This document shows, one piece after another, positions 17,262 through 27,667 of a stretch of DNA of 64,000 nt (positions are counted from its first letter, which is position 1; every line of letters begins with the position of its first letter). Position numbers and translations under genes: made by a program. The stretch comes from Roseovarius sp. (GTDB lineage: Bacteria > Pseudomonadota > Alphaproteobacteria > Rhodobacterales > Rhodobacteraceae): the NCBI RefSeq assembly GCF_030373445.1, contig NZ_JAUCYU010000002.1:520901-584900 (forward strand), given 5' to 3'. The notes beneath the pieces are model-generated. The model did no database searches. It was not told where the DNA came from and was given only the letters and a program-made list of their open reading frames with translations.

Positions 17262-17651
17262 TCAGCTCGGCGTTTGCGTGACGGCAACGTTGTCGAGCGT
17301 GAAGCCGGTGTCGTCGAGAAACAGCACCGCTACGGGTTTTCCGTTTGCCATCAAGGCGCTTACGGCGCGGTCTTCATCCGTTGCGACGGTGAGCTGCGGC
17401 AGGGGCGCGCCGGCGTCGAATTCCAGCGACAGGACATGTTCGCGCGGGTCGAAGCCGGCGATGCGAACCGGGCCTTCGCTTTCGGTCCAGTAGCTCTCTC
17501 GCTCCAGCGACGTTCTGAGGAACCCCGGCAGGGTGCCCCGTTCGGCCTGTGCCACGGCCCGGGCCGCGCGGGGGCGGGGCGTGGCCTCGGCGGGCCGGCG
17601 CAGGATGGGCGCCGGGGCGTGCGGGGGGATATGCGGTGCTCGATACGTCAT
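17262..17651 (-). CDS. Hypothetical protein
   Basis: A 129-residue protein of unknown function. The ATG at 17651 is followed by a Pro/Arg/Ala-rich stretch (MTYRAPHIPPHAPAPILRRP) and then a more ordered region (about 45-129) with ESYWTESEGPVRIAGFDP and a LSLEFDAGAPLPQLTVA strand pattern. It has no signal peptide or membrane segment. It converges with the hydratase gene 6 bases away and lies downstream of the gltA terminator on the same strand. It is retained as real because the frame is open with normal codon bias, but no family is recognised. Confidence 0.6.
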   Translation of the reverse strand: MTYRAPHIPPHAPAPILRRPAEATPRPRAARAVAQAERGTLPGFLRTSLERESYWTESEGPVRIAGFDPREHVLSLEFDAGAPLPQLTVATDEDRAVSALMANGKPVAVLFLDDTGFTLDNVAVTQTPS

Positions 17652-17753
17652 GGTTGCCGCCCGTTGGAATACCCGGCCGGTATGGCAGAACGAGGGAAAA
17701 CAGGTGGTGAATCCGCGCCGGTTGCGTGTCGAGGATTTTAGCCGATTGCCATG

Positions 17754-17785
17754 AAAAAGCCCCGGGCAGGAGGTCTGCCCGGGGC
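17754..17785 (-). terminator. Intrinsic terminator of gltA
   Basis: An 11-bp GC-rich stem (17759-17769 with 17775-17785) and a 5-base loop, followed on the minus strand by five T residues (17758-17754). It starts 24 bases past the gltA stop codon. Confidence 0.85.
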
Positions 17786-17808
17786 CGGTATCTTCTCGTG
17801 AACGAGGC

Positions 17809-19104
17809 TTAGCGCTTCTCAATGTCCACATAGTCGCGCAGCGTGGCGCCCTGGTAGAGCTGACGCGGGCGGCCGATCTTGAGTTGGGGATCGGCGATCA
17901 TTTCCTTCCACTGCGAGATCCAGCCGACCGTGCGGCTGAGCGCGAAGATGGGCGTGAACATCGAGGTGGGGAAGCCCATCGCCTCGAGGATGATGCCCGA
18001 GTAGAAGTCGACGTTCGGGAAGAGCTTCTTGTCGACGAAGTAGTCGTCTTCCAGAGCCGCCTTTTCCAGCTCCTTGGCCACCTGCAGGGTCGGGTTGTCC
18101 TCGATGCCGAGCAGGTCGAGCACCTCGTCGGCGGACTGCTTCATCACCTTGGCGCGCGGATCGAAGTTCTTGTAGACCCGGTGGCCGAAGCCCATCAGGC
18201 GGAACTCGTCATTCTTGTCCTTGGCGCGGGCGATGTATTCTGGGATCTTGTCGACCGTGCCGATCTCGCGCAGCATTTCGAGGCAGGCCTGGTTGGCGCC
18301 GCCATGGGCCGGGCCCCAGAGACAGGCGATGCCCGCCGCGATACAGGCGAATGGGTTGGCGCCCGAGGAGGAGGCGAGGCGCACCGTCGAAGTCGAGGCG
18401 TTCTGCTCGTGGTCAGCGTGGAGGGTGAAGATTCGGTCCATCGCGCGGCTCAGGATCGGGTTCACCTCGTAATCTTCGGCCGGCACGGCAAAGCACATGC
18501 GCAGGAAGTTCGATGCGTAGTCGATATCGTTGCGCGGGTACACGAAGGGCTGGCCAATGGAATACTTGTAGGCCATGGCCGCGATCGTCGGCATCTTGGC
18601 GACGAGGCGGATCGAGGCGACCTCGCGCTGCCACGGGTCGTTGATGTCGGTCGAGTCGTGGTAGAAGGCCGAGAGGGCCCCGACCACGCCCACCATGATC
18701 GCCATCGGGTGCGCATCCCGGCGGTAGCCGCGGAACAGGAAGTGCATCTGTTCGTGCAGCATCGTGTGGTTGGTCACGCGATCCTCGAAATCCTCGAGCT
18801 GTGCGGCCGAGGGCAGTTCGCCGTAAAGCAGGAGGTAGCAGACCTCGAGGAAATGAGATTTCTCGGCCAGCTGGTCGATCGGGTAGCCGCGGTGCAGCAG
18901 CTCGCCCTTGTCACCGTCGATATAGGTGATGGTGCTGTCGCAGCTTGCGGTCGAGGTGAAGCCGGGATCATAGGTGAACACGCCCGCCTGCCCGTAGAGC
19001 TTGCGGATGTCGATCACGTCGGGGCCGGCGGTGGGCGACAGGATCGGCAGTTCGTAGTCGGTACCGTCGATCGTCAGTTTCGCGGATTTGTTACTGTCAG
19101 CCAT
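17809..19104 (-). CDS. gltA: Citrate synthase
   Basis: A 431-residue enzyme condensing acetyl-CoA and oxaloacetate, the entry step of the TCA cycle. The ATG at 19104 has GGGAG upstream and begins [14 protein letters not shown], the usual start of the long hexameric proteobacterial type. The catalytic residues lie in recognised motifs: His in [12 protein letters not shown], His in [15 protein letters not shown], and Asp in FPNVDFYSG. It is transcribed after gltX in the same direction with a 74-base gap, and it ends at a clear intrinsic terminator. Confidence 0.97.
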   Translation of the reverse strand: MADSNKSAKLTIDGTDYELPILSPTAGPDVIDIRKLYGQAGVFTYDPGFTSTASCDSTITYIDGDKGELLHRGYPIDQLAEKSHFLEVCYLLLYGELPSAAQLEDFEDRVTNHTMLHEQMHFLFRGYRRDAHPMAIMVGVVGALSAFYHDSTDINDPWQREVASIRLVAKMPTIAAMAYKYSIGQPFVYPRNDIDYASNFLRMCFAVPAEDYEVNPILSRAMDRIFTLHADHEQNASTSTVRLASSSGANPFACIAAGIACLWGPAHGGANQACLEMLREIGTVDKIPEYIARAKDKNDEFRLMGFGHRVYKNFDPRAKVMKQSADEVLDLLGIEDNPTLQVAKELEKAALEDDYFVDKKLFPNVDFYSGIILEAMGFPTSMFTPIFALSRTVGWISQWKEMIADPQLKIGRPRQLYQGATLRDYVDIEKR

Positions 19105-19178
19105 AGGGGTACTCCCTCTTCGCGCCCGCGCGGAAATTCGCACTCGGGCAGGTTTCTTTCATCTGGCCTTTCGAGAGG

Positions 19179-20588
19179 TCAACCTTTCTCGCAGGCGGCA
19201 TCCTCGAGCCGGGCAAGGGATTCTTCCCGCCCCAGCACGAGCATCATATCGAACACGCTAGGTGTCGCAGCCCGGCCGGCCAGTGCGGCCCGCATCGGGC
19301 CCGCCAGCTTGCCGAATTTGGTATCAATGGACTCGGCGAACTGCATCGCGGCAGCCTCCAGATCCTCACGCGTCCAACTAGCATTTTGCATATGCGGCGT
19401 CAATTGCCCCAGTATACCACGGGATACATCATCGAGGTTCTTCGCCGCCTTCTCGTCGGGCCGGATTGGCCGATCCGCCAGAATAAATTCGGCTTTTTCA
19501 AGCAGTTCCGGAAACGTCTTGGCCCGCTCCTTGAGGCAGTACATGCCGGCCCCGAGCAAGGCTGTCTTGGCGTCATCGAGTGGCGGGGCGCCGGTGACCG
19601 TTTGGAACTCGAGAAGCTCATGCAGCAGCGCAGCATCGCCGGATGCGGCGATATGCTGGCCGCTGAGATTGTCGAGCTTCTTGAAGTCGAACCGGGCGGG
19701 GGATTTGCCGATACCGGAGAGGTCGAACCACTCCTTCGCCTGTGCATCGGTGAAGAACTCGTCGTCGCCGTGGCTCCAGCCCAACCGGGCGAGGTAGTTG
19801 CGCATGCCCGCGGCCGGGTAGCCCATGCGCTGGTATTCCTCGACGCCGAGCGCGCCGTGGCGTTTCGACAGTTTCTTGCCGTCGGGCCCGTGGATCAGCG
19901 GGATATGGGCGTAGACGGGCAGGGGCCAGCCCATCGCCTGGTAGATCATCATCTGCCGGGCGGCGTTGTTGAGGTGGTCATCCCCCCGGATCACGTGCGT
20001 GACACCCATGTCATGATCATCCACGGCGACGGCCAGCATGTAAACCGGTGTGCCATCGCTGCGTAACAGGACCATGTCGTCGAGCTGGTCGTTGCGGATG
20101 GTGACGTCGCCCTGCACCTCGTCGCGGATGATGGTGCTGCCGTCGCGCGGGGCCTTGATGCGGATGACGTAAGGCGCATCCGGGTGCGTGGAAGGATCGG
20201 CATCGCGCCAGGGGCTCCGGAAGAGGGTGGAGCGGCCCTCGGCCCGGGCGGCCTCGCGGAAGGCTTCGATCTCCTCCTGTGTCGAGAAACACTTGAAGGC
20301 CTCGCCCTTTTCCAGCAGCTCGCGGGCGACTTCGGCATGGCGGTCGGCGCGCGCCGCCTGGCTGACGGCCTCGCCATCGTGATCCAGGCCCAGCCATTCC
20401 AGACCGTCGAGGATGGCCTGCGTTGCCTCGGGGGTCGAGCGGGCGCGGTCGGTATCCTCGATCCGCAGGAGGAACTTCCCGCCGCGGCCCCGCGCGTAGA
20501 GCCAGTTGAACAGCGCCGTCCGTGCCCCGCCGATATGCAGAAAGCCGGTGGGAGAAGGGGCAAATCGGGTGACGACCGTCTCGGACAT
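19179..20588 (-). CDS. gltX: Glutamyl-tRNA synthetase
   Basis: A 469-residue class I synthetase that charges tRNA-Glu and, in alphaproteobacteria, often tRNA-Gln for later amidation. The ATG at 20588 begins [20 protein letters not shown] and has AGGACC upstream. The HIGH-type motif is FLHIGGART and the KMSKS-type motif is KKLSKRHGA. Many alphaproteobacteria carry two GltX copies; whether this is the only one cannot be seen here. It shares its upstream region with the divergent comEC gene. Confidence 0.95.
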   Translation of the reverse strand: MSETVVTRFAPSPTGFLHIGGARTALFNWLYARGRGGKFLLRIEDTDRARSTPEATQAILDGLEWLGLDHDGEAVSQAARADRHAEVARELLEKGEAFKCFSTQEEIEAFREAARAEGRSTLFRSPWRDADPSTHPDAPYVIRIKAPRDGSTIIRDEVQGDVTIRNDQLDDMVLLRSDGTPVYMLAVAVDDHDMGVTHVIRGDDHLNNAARQMMIYQAMGWPLPVYAHIPLIHGPDGKKLSKRHGALGVEEYQRMGYPAAGMRNYLARLGWSHGDDEFFTDAQAKEWFDLSGIGKSPARFDFKKLDNLSGQHIAASGDAALLHELLEFQTVTGAPPLDDAKTALLGAGMYCLKERAKTFPELLEKAEFILADRPIRPDEKAAKNLDDVSRGILGQLTPHMQNASWTREDLEAAAMQFAESIDTKFGKLAGPMRAALAGRAATPSVFDMMLVLGREESLARLEDAACEKG

Positions 20589-20696
20589 GTCGGGCAGGGT
20601 CCTTTCTGGATTAACCTTTCGGTAACGGTTTTGGGGGATATCGAACGGATCAGTTTTCCATGACTGTCTATCGGCCCGCCGGAGGGGAAACAAGTC

Positions 20697-22703
20697 TTGG
20701 AACTCGTCCATAGCGCCGTTTCCGCATGGCTGGCGCAGCGGGGGCATCTGTTCTGCTGGGCGCCCGTGGCGTTGGCGGCGGGGGTCGGCCTGTACTTTGC
20801 CGTGAAAGTCGAACCGGCGCCGTTGCAGTATCTCTGGATCGGCGGGGCTGGGGTGCTGTGCATCGGCCTGGCCGTCCGGGCCGGGGCGCTGGTGTCGCCG
20901 GTCCTGTTGGCGGTGGCCCTGGTGGCGCTGGGGTTCTGCATTGCCGGCGCACGTGCGCATTGGGTCAAGGCGCCGGTGCTGACATGGCGGTATTACGGGC
21001 CGGTCGAGGGGCGGATCGTGGGGTTGGACCGGTCGGGGTCGGACGCGCTGCGGCTGACGCTCGACCGGGTCGTGCTTGCGCGGGTGTCGCCGGCGCGGAC
21101 GCCGGAGCGGGTGCGGGTTTCGCTGCACGGGGTGCAGGGCCATCTCGATCCGGCGCCGGGGATGACAGTGATCCTGACCGGGCACCTGTCGCCGCCTGCC
21201 GGCCCGGTGGAACCGGCCGGGTTCGACTTCCAGCGGCACGCCTGGTTCAAGCGGCTGGGGGCGGTGGGCTATACGCGCACGCCGGTGCTTCTGCTTGAGC
21301 CTGCGGGCAGGGGACAGTGGCTGTTCAAGGCGCGGATGTGGCTGTCGGACAGGGTTCAGGGGGTATTGCCGGGCGAGACGGGCGCGTTTGCCGCGGCGAT
21401 CATGACGGGCGACAGGTCGGGCATCGGGCAGGACACGCTGGAGGCGCTGCGAATTTCCAACCTCGCGCATCTGCTGGCCATTTCGGGGCTGCACCTCGGC
21501 CTTTTGGCCGGGGTGGTCTTCGGGGCGGTGCGGCTGGGCTTCGCGGCTGTTCCCTACCTGGGGCTGCGCCTGCCATCGAAAAAGATCGCGGCAGGAGTCG
21601 CCGTGGTGGCGGCGGCGGGGTATTATTCGCTGTCCGGGGGCAACGTTGCGACCGAGCGGGCCTTCGTGATGGTGGCGGTGATGCTGTTCGCGGTGATGGC
21701 GGACCGGCGGGCGCTGTCGCTCCGGGCCGTGGCGATGGCGGCGCTGATCGTGCTGGTGCTGCGGCCGGAGGCGATGCTCGGGCCCGGCTTCCAGATGTCC
21801 TTTGCGGCGACGACGGCGCTGGTGGCGGTCTTCGGCTGGTTCCGGGATAAGGAGATTTCGCTCGGGCCGCGCTGGCTGCGGCCGGCGGTGGCGGTGGCGG
21901 TCTCGTCATTGGTGGCGGGGCTGGCCACGGCGCCGTTCGCGGCGGCGCATTTCAACCAGGTCGCCCATTACGGCCTGCCCGCGAACCTGTTGAGCGTGCC
22001 GTTGATGGGGGTGCTGGTGATGCCCGCGGCGCTTGTTTCGGTGTGCCTGCTGCCCATGGGGCTGGATTGGCTGCCGCTCTGGATCATGGGTCAGGGGCTT
22101 GGCTGGATCCTTGGCGTGGCGCATTGGATTTCCGGGCTGGAGGGGGCAAGGGGCACGGTGCCGGGGCCGGGGCCGGCGGTGCTGCCGCTGATTGCCGGCG
22201 GGGCGCTGCTGCTGATCCTGTGGCAGGGACGGTTCCGGCTGGCCGGGCTGGCGCCTGCGGCGCTTGGGTTCGTGCTTTGGGCGCAGACGGGGCGGCCCGA
22301 TGTGCTGATCTCGGATACCGGGGCGCTGGTGGGCGTGATGACCGAGGAGGGCCGCGCCCTCAGCAAGCCGCGCGGGGCGGGGTTCGTGGCGGATATCTGG
22401 CTGGAGAACGATGGCGATGCGGAGGAACAGGAGGTCGCGCATGAACGCTGGGGCGACGTGGTCGAAACGGGGTGGCCCGTCATCGCCCTGTCGGGCAAAC
22501 GCGCGTCGGAGGCGCTGACCACCTGCCGCCCCGACGACTGGATCGTGCTGACGGCTATGCCGACGGTGGACTTGCCCTGTCGCGTGATCACGCCGGAGAC
22601 GCTGCGCGCCACCGGGGCGATTGCCCTCTTCGATGATGGCGGCAAGGTCCGGGAGGTGACCGCGCGCGAGGTGACCGGCGCGCGGCTGTGGAACACTCAG
22701 TAG
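20697..22703 (+). CDS. comEC: ComEC/Rec2-family DNA uptake membrane channel
   Basis: A 668-residue inner-membrane protein that carries single-stranded DNA into the cytoplasm. The start is TTG at 20697, with GGAGGGG 9 bases upstream. Order: two N-terminal membrane segments, a DUF4131-type OB domain (about 70-210), the competence domain with many helices (about 215-500, including [18 protein letters not shown]), and a 150-residue C-terminal region. The C-terminal part keeps only an eroded beta-lactamase-like region without the HxHxDH metal motif, as is usual in this group. In Rhodobacter, ComEC is needed to take up DNA delivered by gene transfer agents. It converges on lexA with a 7-base overlap. 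Confidence 0.9.
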   Translation: MELVHSAVSAWLAQRGHLFCWAPVALAAGVGLYFAVKVEPAPLQYLWIGGAGVLCIGLAVRAGALVSPVLLAVALVALGFCIAGARAHWVKAPVLTWRYYGPVEGRIVGLDRSGSDALRLTLDRVVLARVSPARTPERVRVSLHGVQGHLDPAPGMTVILTGHLSPPAGPVEPAGFDFQRHAWFKRLGAVGYTRTPVLLLEPAGRGQWLFKARMWLSDRVQGVLPGETGAFAAAIMTGDRSGIGQDTLEALRISNLAHLLAISGLHLGLLAGVVFGAVRLGFAAVPYLGLRLPSKKIAAGVAVVAAAGYYSLSGGNVATERAFVMVAVMLFAVMADRRALSLRAVAMAALIVLVLRPEAMLGPGFQMSFAATTALVAVFGWFRDKEISLGPRWLRPAVAVAVSSLVAGLATAPFAAAHFNQVAHYGLPANLLSVPLMGVLVMPAALVSVCLLPMGLDWLPLWIMGQGLGWILGVAHWISGLEGARGTVPGPGPAVLPLIAGGALLLILWQGRFRLAGLAPAALGFVLWAQTGRPDVLISDTGALVGVMTEEGRALSKPRGAGFVADIWLENDGDAEEQEVAHERWGDVVETGWPVIALSGKRASEALTTCRPDDWIVLTAMPTVDLPCRVITPETLRATGAIALFDDGGKVREVTAREVTGARLWNTQ

Positions 22704-23395
22704 GTGCGGATGAGACCGACCAGTTTGCCCTGTACGCGCACCTTGTCCTCGGGCAGGACGCGGGTTTCGTAGGCGGGGTTTGCCGCCTCGAGCGCGATGG
22801 CGTTGCCGTTGCGGTAGAACTTCTTGAGCGTGGCTTCCTGATCCTCGACCAGGGCCACGACGATGTCGCCGTTATCGGCCGTTTCGGTCTCGCGGATGAC
22901 CACCACGTCGCCGTCGTTAATGCCGACGCCGATCATCGAATCGCCTTTGACTTCAAGCGCGTAGTGATGGCCCTTGCCGCTGAGCATGTCGCCGGGCACG
23001 GCGACGTTGTGGCTGGCATGGGCGATGGCCTCGATCGGGACACCGGCGGCGATACGGCCCATCAGGGGCAGTTCCGTGGCCGCCGCTTGCGCGACCGGCA
23101 TGGCATTGGCCGGCGCCTCGGTATCTGGCCTGTCGCCTTCGATCACCCGGGGCTCGAACCCGCCGGCTGTGCCGCCGAGGCTTTCCGGCAGTTTCACGAT
23201 TTCCAGCGCCCGGGCCCGGTGGGCCAGGCGGCGGATGAAGCCGCGTTCCTCGAGCGCCGTGATCAGGCGGTGGATGCCCGATTTCGAGCGCAGGTCGAGC
23301 GCATCCTTCATCTCGTCGAAGCTGGGCGGTACCCCGTCGCGCTGTACCCGTTTGTGAATGAATTCCAGCAGATCGAGTTGTTTCTTGGTCAGCAT
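22697..23395 (-). CDS. lexA: SOS repressor LexA
   Basis: A 232-residue repressor that self-cleaves when RecA is activated by DNA damage. The winged helix domain is at the N-terminus ([35 protein letters not shown]). The cleavage bond is A117-G118 in RIAAGVP, and the Ser-Lys dyad is S153 in GDSMIG and K191 in ATLKKF. A stretch of about 30 extra residues in the linker (about 75-108) is common in alphaproteobacteria. The ATG at 23395 lies 34 bases downstream of a perfect GTTC-N7-GTTC site, so the gene is autoregulated. Confidence 0.97.
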   Translation of the reverse strand: MLTKKQLDLLEFIHKRVQRDGVPPSFDEMKDALDLRSKSGIHRLITALEERGFIRRLAHRARALEIVKLPESLGGTAGGFEPRVIEGDRPDTEAPANAMPVAQAAATELPLMGRIAAGVPIEAIAHASHNVAVPGDMLSGKGHHYALEVKGDSMIGVGINDGDVVVIRETETADNGDIVVALVEDQEATLKKFYRNGNAIALEAANPAYETRVLPEDKVRVQGKLVGLIRTY

Positions 23396-23429
23396 GTTGC
23401 ACGTCCTCCGCGACCATACGTTTACGTTT

Positions 23430-23444
23430 GTTCTACGCATGTTC
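23430..23444. promoter_or_regulatory. SOS box (LexA operator) of lexA
   Basis: GTTC (23430-23433), seven bases, GTTC (23441-23444): an exact match to the alphaproteobacterial LexA box GTTC-N7-GTTC, 34 bases upstream of the lexA start. It is the reason to expect lexA autoregulation. It also lies just downstream of moeA on the same strand. Confidence 0.9.
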
Positions 23445-23485
23445 CCGTTTTGTGTCAACTCTGGTGAACAAAACCTGTGGATAAG

Positions 23486-24658
23486 TCAGATGTCGATATA
23501 GTCGATCCGGTCGCCCTTCGCGCGCGCGGGGTCGTCGGGCGGGCGGATCATGAGGGCGTTGGCGCGGGCCAGGACGGAGAGGAGCGAGCTGTCCTGCCTC
23601 TCGGCCGGGGTGAGGCCGTCGTCCGTGAGGGTGGCGCGCATGTAATGCTCGCGCGGGCCGTTGGCGGGGATGTCCTGTGCCAGCCGTGCCGTGCGGCGCG
23701 GGGCCGGGGTGGCGCCGAGGCCCAGCATCACGCGGATCATGGGCGCGAGGAAGACGTGGCCGCAGACCATGGCGGAGACCGGGTTGCCCGGAAGGCCCAC
23801 CATCGCGGTGCGGCCCATGCGGCCGGCCATGAGCGGTTTGCCGGGGCGCATCTTCACCTTGTAGAAGCTGCGCTCCATCCCGAGGCTGGCGGCGACGTCG
23901 CCCACGAGGTCATGATCGCCCACCGAGGCGCCGCCGATGGTGACGACGAGGTCGGCGCCCTCGGCAAGGTCGAAGGCCATTTCGAGGGAGGCGGTGTTGT
24001 CGCGGGCGATGGGCAGAAGGCGGGCCGAGGCGCCCATCTGTTCGAGCATCGCTTTCAGGCCAAAGGTGTTCGACGCGATGATCTGGTCCGGGCCGGGATC
24101 GTCGCCCGGCATGACCAGTTCGTCGCCGGTGGAGATGAGCGCCACGACGGGTTTGCGGCTGACCATCACCTGCGGGATGTTCATCGCGGCCAGTAGCGCG
24201 ATGTCGGACGGTGTCAGAAGGCGGGGCGCGTCGATGGTGTCGCCCGTGGCAAAGTCGATGCCCTTGCGGCGGATGTGGGGGCCTTCGTCGAGCCTGTCGC
24301 CAAGGGTGATCGTGTCGCCCTCGCGCGTGACATCTTCCTGGATCACGACACGGTCGGCGCCCTCTGGCACAGGGGCGCCGGTGAAGATGCGGACGGCCTG
24401 GCCGGGTTTTACGTTGCCGGGGAAACCATGGCCCGCCGCGGCCTCGCCGATCACCTCGAGCCGGGCGCCGGGTGTGACGTCATCCGCGCGGACCGCGTAG
24501 CCGTCCATGGCCGAGGCCGGAAAGGGGGGCTGGTCGCGCCGGGCGGTGGCGGGTTTGGCGAGAATGCGGCCCGCGGCGTCCTGCAGGGGGATGGACTCGC
24601 ATGGCAGCGGGGCAACCAGGGAGAACAGGTGCGCGAGCGCCTCGTCGACCGATATCAT
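23486..24658 (-). CDS. moeA: Molybdopterin molybdenumtransferase MoeA
   Basis: A 390-residue enzyme that inserts molybdate into adenylylated molybdopterin. The ATG at 24658 overlaps the moaC stop (ATGA). Recognisable motifs are [17 protein letters not shown] (about 43-59), [26 protein letters not shown] and [15 protein letters not shown]. It is the last gene of the overlapping trpG-trpD-trpC-moaC-moeA series; the lexA operator follows 41 bases past its stop, so lexA probably has its own promoter. Confidence 0.95.
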   Translation of the reverse strand: MISVDEALAHLFSLVAPLPCESIPLQDAAGRILAKPATARRDQPPFPASAMDGYAVRADDVTPGARLEVIGEAAAGHGFPGNVKPGQAVRIFTGAPVPEGADRVVIQEDVTREGDTITLGDRLDEGPHIRRKGIDFATGDTIDAPRLLTPSDIALLAAMNIPQVMVSRKPVVALISTGDELVMPGDDPGPDQIIASNTFGLKAMLEQMGASARLLPIARDNTASLEMAFDLAEGADLVVTIGGASVGDHDLVGDVAASLGMERSFYKVKMRPGKPLMAGRMGRTAMVGLPGNPVSAMVCGHVFLAPMIRVMLGLGATPAPRRTARLAQDIPANGPREHYMRATLTDDGLTPAERQDSSLLSVLARANALMIRPPDDPARAKGDRIDYIDI

Positions 24659-25131
24659 GACGCCTCGTAACGGCCAGATTTTCCGCCGTCTTTCAGTTTC
24701 ACGCGCGTGCCGCCGATTTCCATGGCGCGGTCGACGGCCTTGAGCATGTCGTAGACGGTGAGCGCGGCGGTGCTGACGGCGGTGAGGGCTTCCATCTCGA
24801 CCCCGGTCTGGCCGGTGGTCTTGACCGTCGCCTCGATGCGCACGCCGGGCAGGTCGGCATCGGGGGTGAGGTCGACCGAGACCTTGGTGACGGGAAGCGG
24901 GTGGCACAGCGGGATCAGCTCGGCCGTCTTCTTGGCGCCCATGATCCCCGCGAGCCGCGCGACGGCCAGGACATCGCCTTTCTTGGCCCGGCCTTCTGCC
25001 ATGATATCAAAGGTTTTCCGGGCCATCTTCACGTGACCCTCGGCCACGGCTATGCGCGCGGTCACGTCCTTTTCGGAGACGTCGACCATATGCGCATGGC
25101 CGTCGCCGTCGAAATGGGTCAGCCCGCTCAC
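24655..25131 (-). CDS. moaC: Cyclic pyranopterin monophosphate synthase MoaC
   Basis: A 158-residue enzyme converting the GTP-derived 3',8-cyclo-intermediate to cyclic pyranopterin monophosphate in molybdenum cofactor synthesis. Family motifs include [14 protein letters not shown] near residue 15, [15 protein letters not shown] (about 69-83) and [11 protein letters not shown] (about 110-120). It overlaps both neighbours, trpC and moeA, by 4 bases, so it is translated from a mixed tryptophan/molybdenum-cofactor operon. Confidence 0.96.
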   Translation of the reverse strand: MSGLTHFDGDGHAHMVDVSEKDVTARIAVAEGHVKMARKTFDIMAEGRAKKGDVLAVARLAGIMGAKKTAELIPLCHPLPVTKVSVDLTPDADLPGVRIEATVKTTGQTGVEMEALTAVSTAALTVYDMLKAVDRAMEIGGTRVKLKDGGKSGRYEAS

Positions 25132-25946
25132 ATCATCCCCCCGGGCACGGAGGGCACGTCGAGCATGGCCTTGGTGGCGGTCATCACGTCCTCCTGCCGC
25201 ATCAGCGCCTCGCCGATCAGGAAACAGCGGGCGCCGTAGCGGGCCATGTCGGCCAGGTCTGCCGGGCCGGTCAGGCCGCTTTCGCAGACGATGATCTTTT
25301 CCGGGGGCACGAGGCGTGAGAGTTCCCGCGAGGTATCGAGCGTGGTCTCGAACGTGTTGAGGTCGCGGTTGTTGATGCCGATGAGCTTGGATTTCAGCAT
25401 GGCGGCACGGTCGAGCTCGGCCTTGTTGTGGACCTCGATGAGCGCGTCCATGCCCCAGCGCATGGCCGCGGCTTCGAGCGCGGCAGCCTGTTCGTCGGTG
25501 ACCGAGGCCATGATGATCAGGATACAGTCGGCCCCCCAGGCGCGCGCTTCGGCCACCTGGTAGGTGTCGTACATGAAGTCCTTGCGAAGAACCGGCAGGT
25601 CACAGGCTGCGCGGGCCTGCTTGAGGAACTCGGGCGAGCCCTGGAAGCTGGGCGTGTCGGTCAGGACGGAGAGGCAGGCGGCGCCGCCCTCCTCGTAGGC
25701 ATTGGCCAGCGCAGGTGGGTCGAAATCGGGGCGGATCATGCCTTTCGAGGGGCTGGCCTTCTTGATCTCGGCGATCAGGCCGAAGCCGGTCTTGCTGGCC
25801 TGCAGGAGTGCGTCGGCGAAGGGCCGGACCGCCGGGGCCGCCTCGGCCTGAGCCTCGATTTCCTCGGGGCTGGTTGCCTGCTTGGCGGCGGCGATTTCTT
25901 CGAGTTTGTAGGCCTTGATGTCCTCAAGGATCGTGGGCGTGCTCAT
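25128..25946 (-). CDS. trpC: Indole-3-glycerol phosphate synthase
   Basis: A 272-residue TIM-barrel enzyme that closes the indole ring in tryptophan synthesis. Family motifs are seen as [18 protein letters not shown] (about 58-75), [13 protein letters not shown] (about 118-130), [12 protein letters not shown] (about 188-199) and [11 protein letters not shown] (about 225-235). It is monofunctional, with no TrpF fusion. It overlaps trpD and moaC by 4 bases on either side. Confidence 0.97.
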   Translation of the reverse strand: MSTPTILEDIKAYKLEEIAAAKQATSPEEIEAQAEAAPAVRPFADALLQASKTGFGLIAEIKKASPSKGMIRPDFDPPALANAYEEGGAACLSVLTDTPSFQGSPEFLKQARAACDLPVLRKDFMYDTYQVAEARAWGADCILIIMASVTDEQAAALEAAAMRWGMDALIEVHNKAELDRAAMLKSKLIGINNRDLNTFETTLDTSRELSRLVPPEKIIVCESGLTGPADLADMARYGARCFLIGEALMRQEDVMTATKAMLDVPSVPGGMM

Positions 25947-26962
25947 GCGGCCTCCGATGTGACTTGGGCGAGGGTTTCGATCTTCGCCCGGGCGGCCCCG
26001 CTATCGAGGCTTTCGCGGGCAAGGTCCACCCCGTCTTTCAGGTTTTCCGATTTCCCGGCGACAACCAGCGCGGCAGCAGAGTTCAGCAGCACGGCGTCGC
26101 GGTAGGCGCCCGGCGCCCCGTCGAGCAGGGCGCGGAATGCCTCGGCGTTCTGTTGCGGGGTGCCGCCGAGGATATCCTCGAACGGGTGGACGGGCAGGCC
26201 CGCATCCTCGGGGTGAATCTCGGTTTCGCGAATGCTGCCGTCTTCCTCGAGCGCGGCGAGCCAGGTGACGCCGGTGATGGTCATCTCGTCGGTGCCGTCG
26301 CTGCCATGGACGAGCCAGGCGCGTTCGGAGCCGAGTTTGCCCAGGGTTTCGGCCATCGGGCGGATCAGGTCACGGGCGAAGGCGCCGGTGAGTTGCCGTT
26401 TGACGCCCGCCGGGTTGGTCAGGGGCCCGAGGATGTTGAAGATGGTGCGGGTGCCGAGTTCGGTGCGCACCGGGCCGACATGGGCCATGGCCGGGTGATG
26501 CATGGGGGCCATCATGAAGGCGATGCCCGCGGCTTTCAGAGCCTTTTCAACGACCTTGGGGCCGACCATCACGTTGACGCCGAGTTGCGTCAGCGCGTCG
26601 GCTGCGCCGGATTTGGAGCTGAGGTTGCGGTTGCCGTGCTTGGCCACGGGCACGCCTGCGCCGGCGACGACGAAGGCAGTTGCGGTCGAGATGTTGAGCG
26701 TGCCCTTGCCGTCGCCCCCGGTGCCGACGATATCCATGGCGCCGGGCAGGCTGCTGACCTTGTTGCATTTCGCGCGCATCACCGAGGCGGCGGCGGTGTA
26801 TTCGTCGACCGTCTCGCCACGGGTGCGCAGGGCCATCAGGAAACCGCCGGTCTGGGCCGGGGTGGCCTCGCCCTCGAAGAGGCAGTTGAAGGCCGCTTCG
26901 GCCTCCTCGCGCGAGAGGGCACGGTCGGCGGCGATGCCGATGAGGGGTCTTATGTCGCTCAT
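25943..26962 (-). CDS. trpD: Anthranilate phosphoribosyltransferase
   Basis: A 339-residue enzyme transferring phosphoribose from PRPP to anthranilate. The PRPP-binding motifs are visible: [17 protein letters not shown] (about 78-94) and [17 protein letters not shown] (about 107-123), plus [16 protein letters not shown] further on. It overlaps trpG and trpC by 4 bases each, so TrpG, TrpD and TrpC are probably made in step. Confidence 0.97.
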   Translation of the reverse strand: MSDIRPLIGIAADRALSREEAEAAFNCLFEGEATPAQTGGFLMALRTRGETVDEYTAAASVMRAKCNKVSSLPGAMDIVGTGGDGKGTLNISTATAFVVAGAGVPVAKHGNRNLSSKSGAADALTQLGVNVMVGPKVVEKALKAAGIAFMMAPMHHPAMAHVGPVRTELGTRTIFNILGPLTNPAGVKRQLTGAFARDLIRPMAETLGKLGSERAWLVHGSDGTDEMTITGVTWLAALEEDGSIRETEIHPEDAGLPVHPFEDILGGTPQQNAEAFRALLDGAPGAYRDAVLLNSAAALVVAGKSENLKDGVDLARESLDSGAARAKIETLAQVTSEAA

Positions 26963-27540
26963 GCGGGCACCTTCATGGTGTCGAGGAAATTCTTGAGCAA
27001 CGCGTGCCCGTGCTGGGAGGCGATCGATTCCGGGTGGAACTGAACGCCATGGACAGGCAACTCGCGATGTTGCAGCCCCATGATGGTGCCGTCTTCGAGT
27101 TCTGCGGTGATTTCAAGGCTTTCCGGGCAAGAGCTGCGCTCGACCACGAGGGAATGGTAGCGTGTCGCCTCGAAGGGAGACGGCAAGCCGGCGAAAAGGC
27201 CTTTGCCGGTGTGCTGGATATGGCCCATCTTGCCATGCACGATCTCGGAATGGCGGATGACCTTGCCGCCAAAGGCCTGGCCGATGGCCTGGTGGCCGAG
27301 GCAGACGCCCAGCAGCGGCGTCTTCGTCTCAGCCGCGGCCTCGGTCAGGGCAAGGCAGATGCCGGCCTGGTCCGGGTCGCAGGGGCCGGGTGAGAGAAGG
27401 ATGCCGGCCGGGTTCATCGCCATCGCCTCCTGCACGTTCAGGGCGTCGTTCCGCCGCACCACCACGTCGGCCCCGAGTTCACCCACGTAGTGCACGAGAT
27501 TGTAGGTAAAACTGTCGTAATTATCGATCAGTAGCAGCAT
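26959..27540 (-). CDS. trpG: Anthranilate synthase glutaminase component
   Basis: A 193-residue class I glutamine amidotransferase that supplies ammonia to TrpE. The catalytic Cys80 is in [12 protein letters not shown], the oxyanion loop is [12 protein letters not shown], and the His/Glu dyad is in GVQFHPES near the C-terminus. The start was set at 27540 because AGGA lies 8 bases upstream; an ATG at 27549 would add three residues. Its partner trpE is 4 kb away at 31724-33235 rather than in this operon. No tryptophan-rich leader peptide or attenuator was seen upstream. Confidence 0.94.
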   Translation of the reverse strand: MLLLIDNYDSFTYNLVHYVGELGADVVVRRNDALNVQEAMAMNPAGILLSPGPCDPDQAGICLALTEAAAETKTPLLGVCLGHQAIGQAFGGKVIRHSEIVHGKMGHIQHTGKGLFAGLPSPFEATRYHSLVVERSSCPESLEITAELEDGTIMGLQHRELPVHGVQFHPESIASQHGHALLKNFLDTMKVPA

Positions 27541-27667
27541 TTCCAGCATCCTGACGGGATTGGGGGGCTTTAGCCCGGTGGTTCAGTCGCGGTATACTTG
27601 TTCAGGGTTGCAAGGCACCGTCAAGGGGCGCAAAGGTAACGAAACGGCAATTAAGAGGGCAGAATTG

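Noticed and set aside
27541..27667. A trp leader peptide or attenuator in front of trpG
   Set aside because: No tryptophan-rich short frame or competing hairpins were seen in this gap or in front of trpE.
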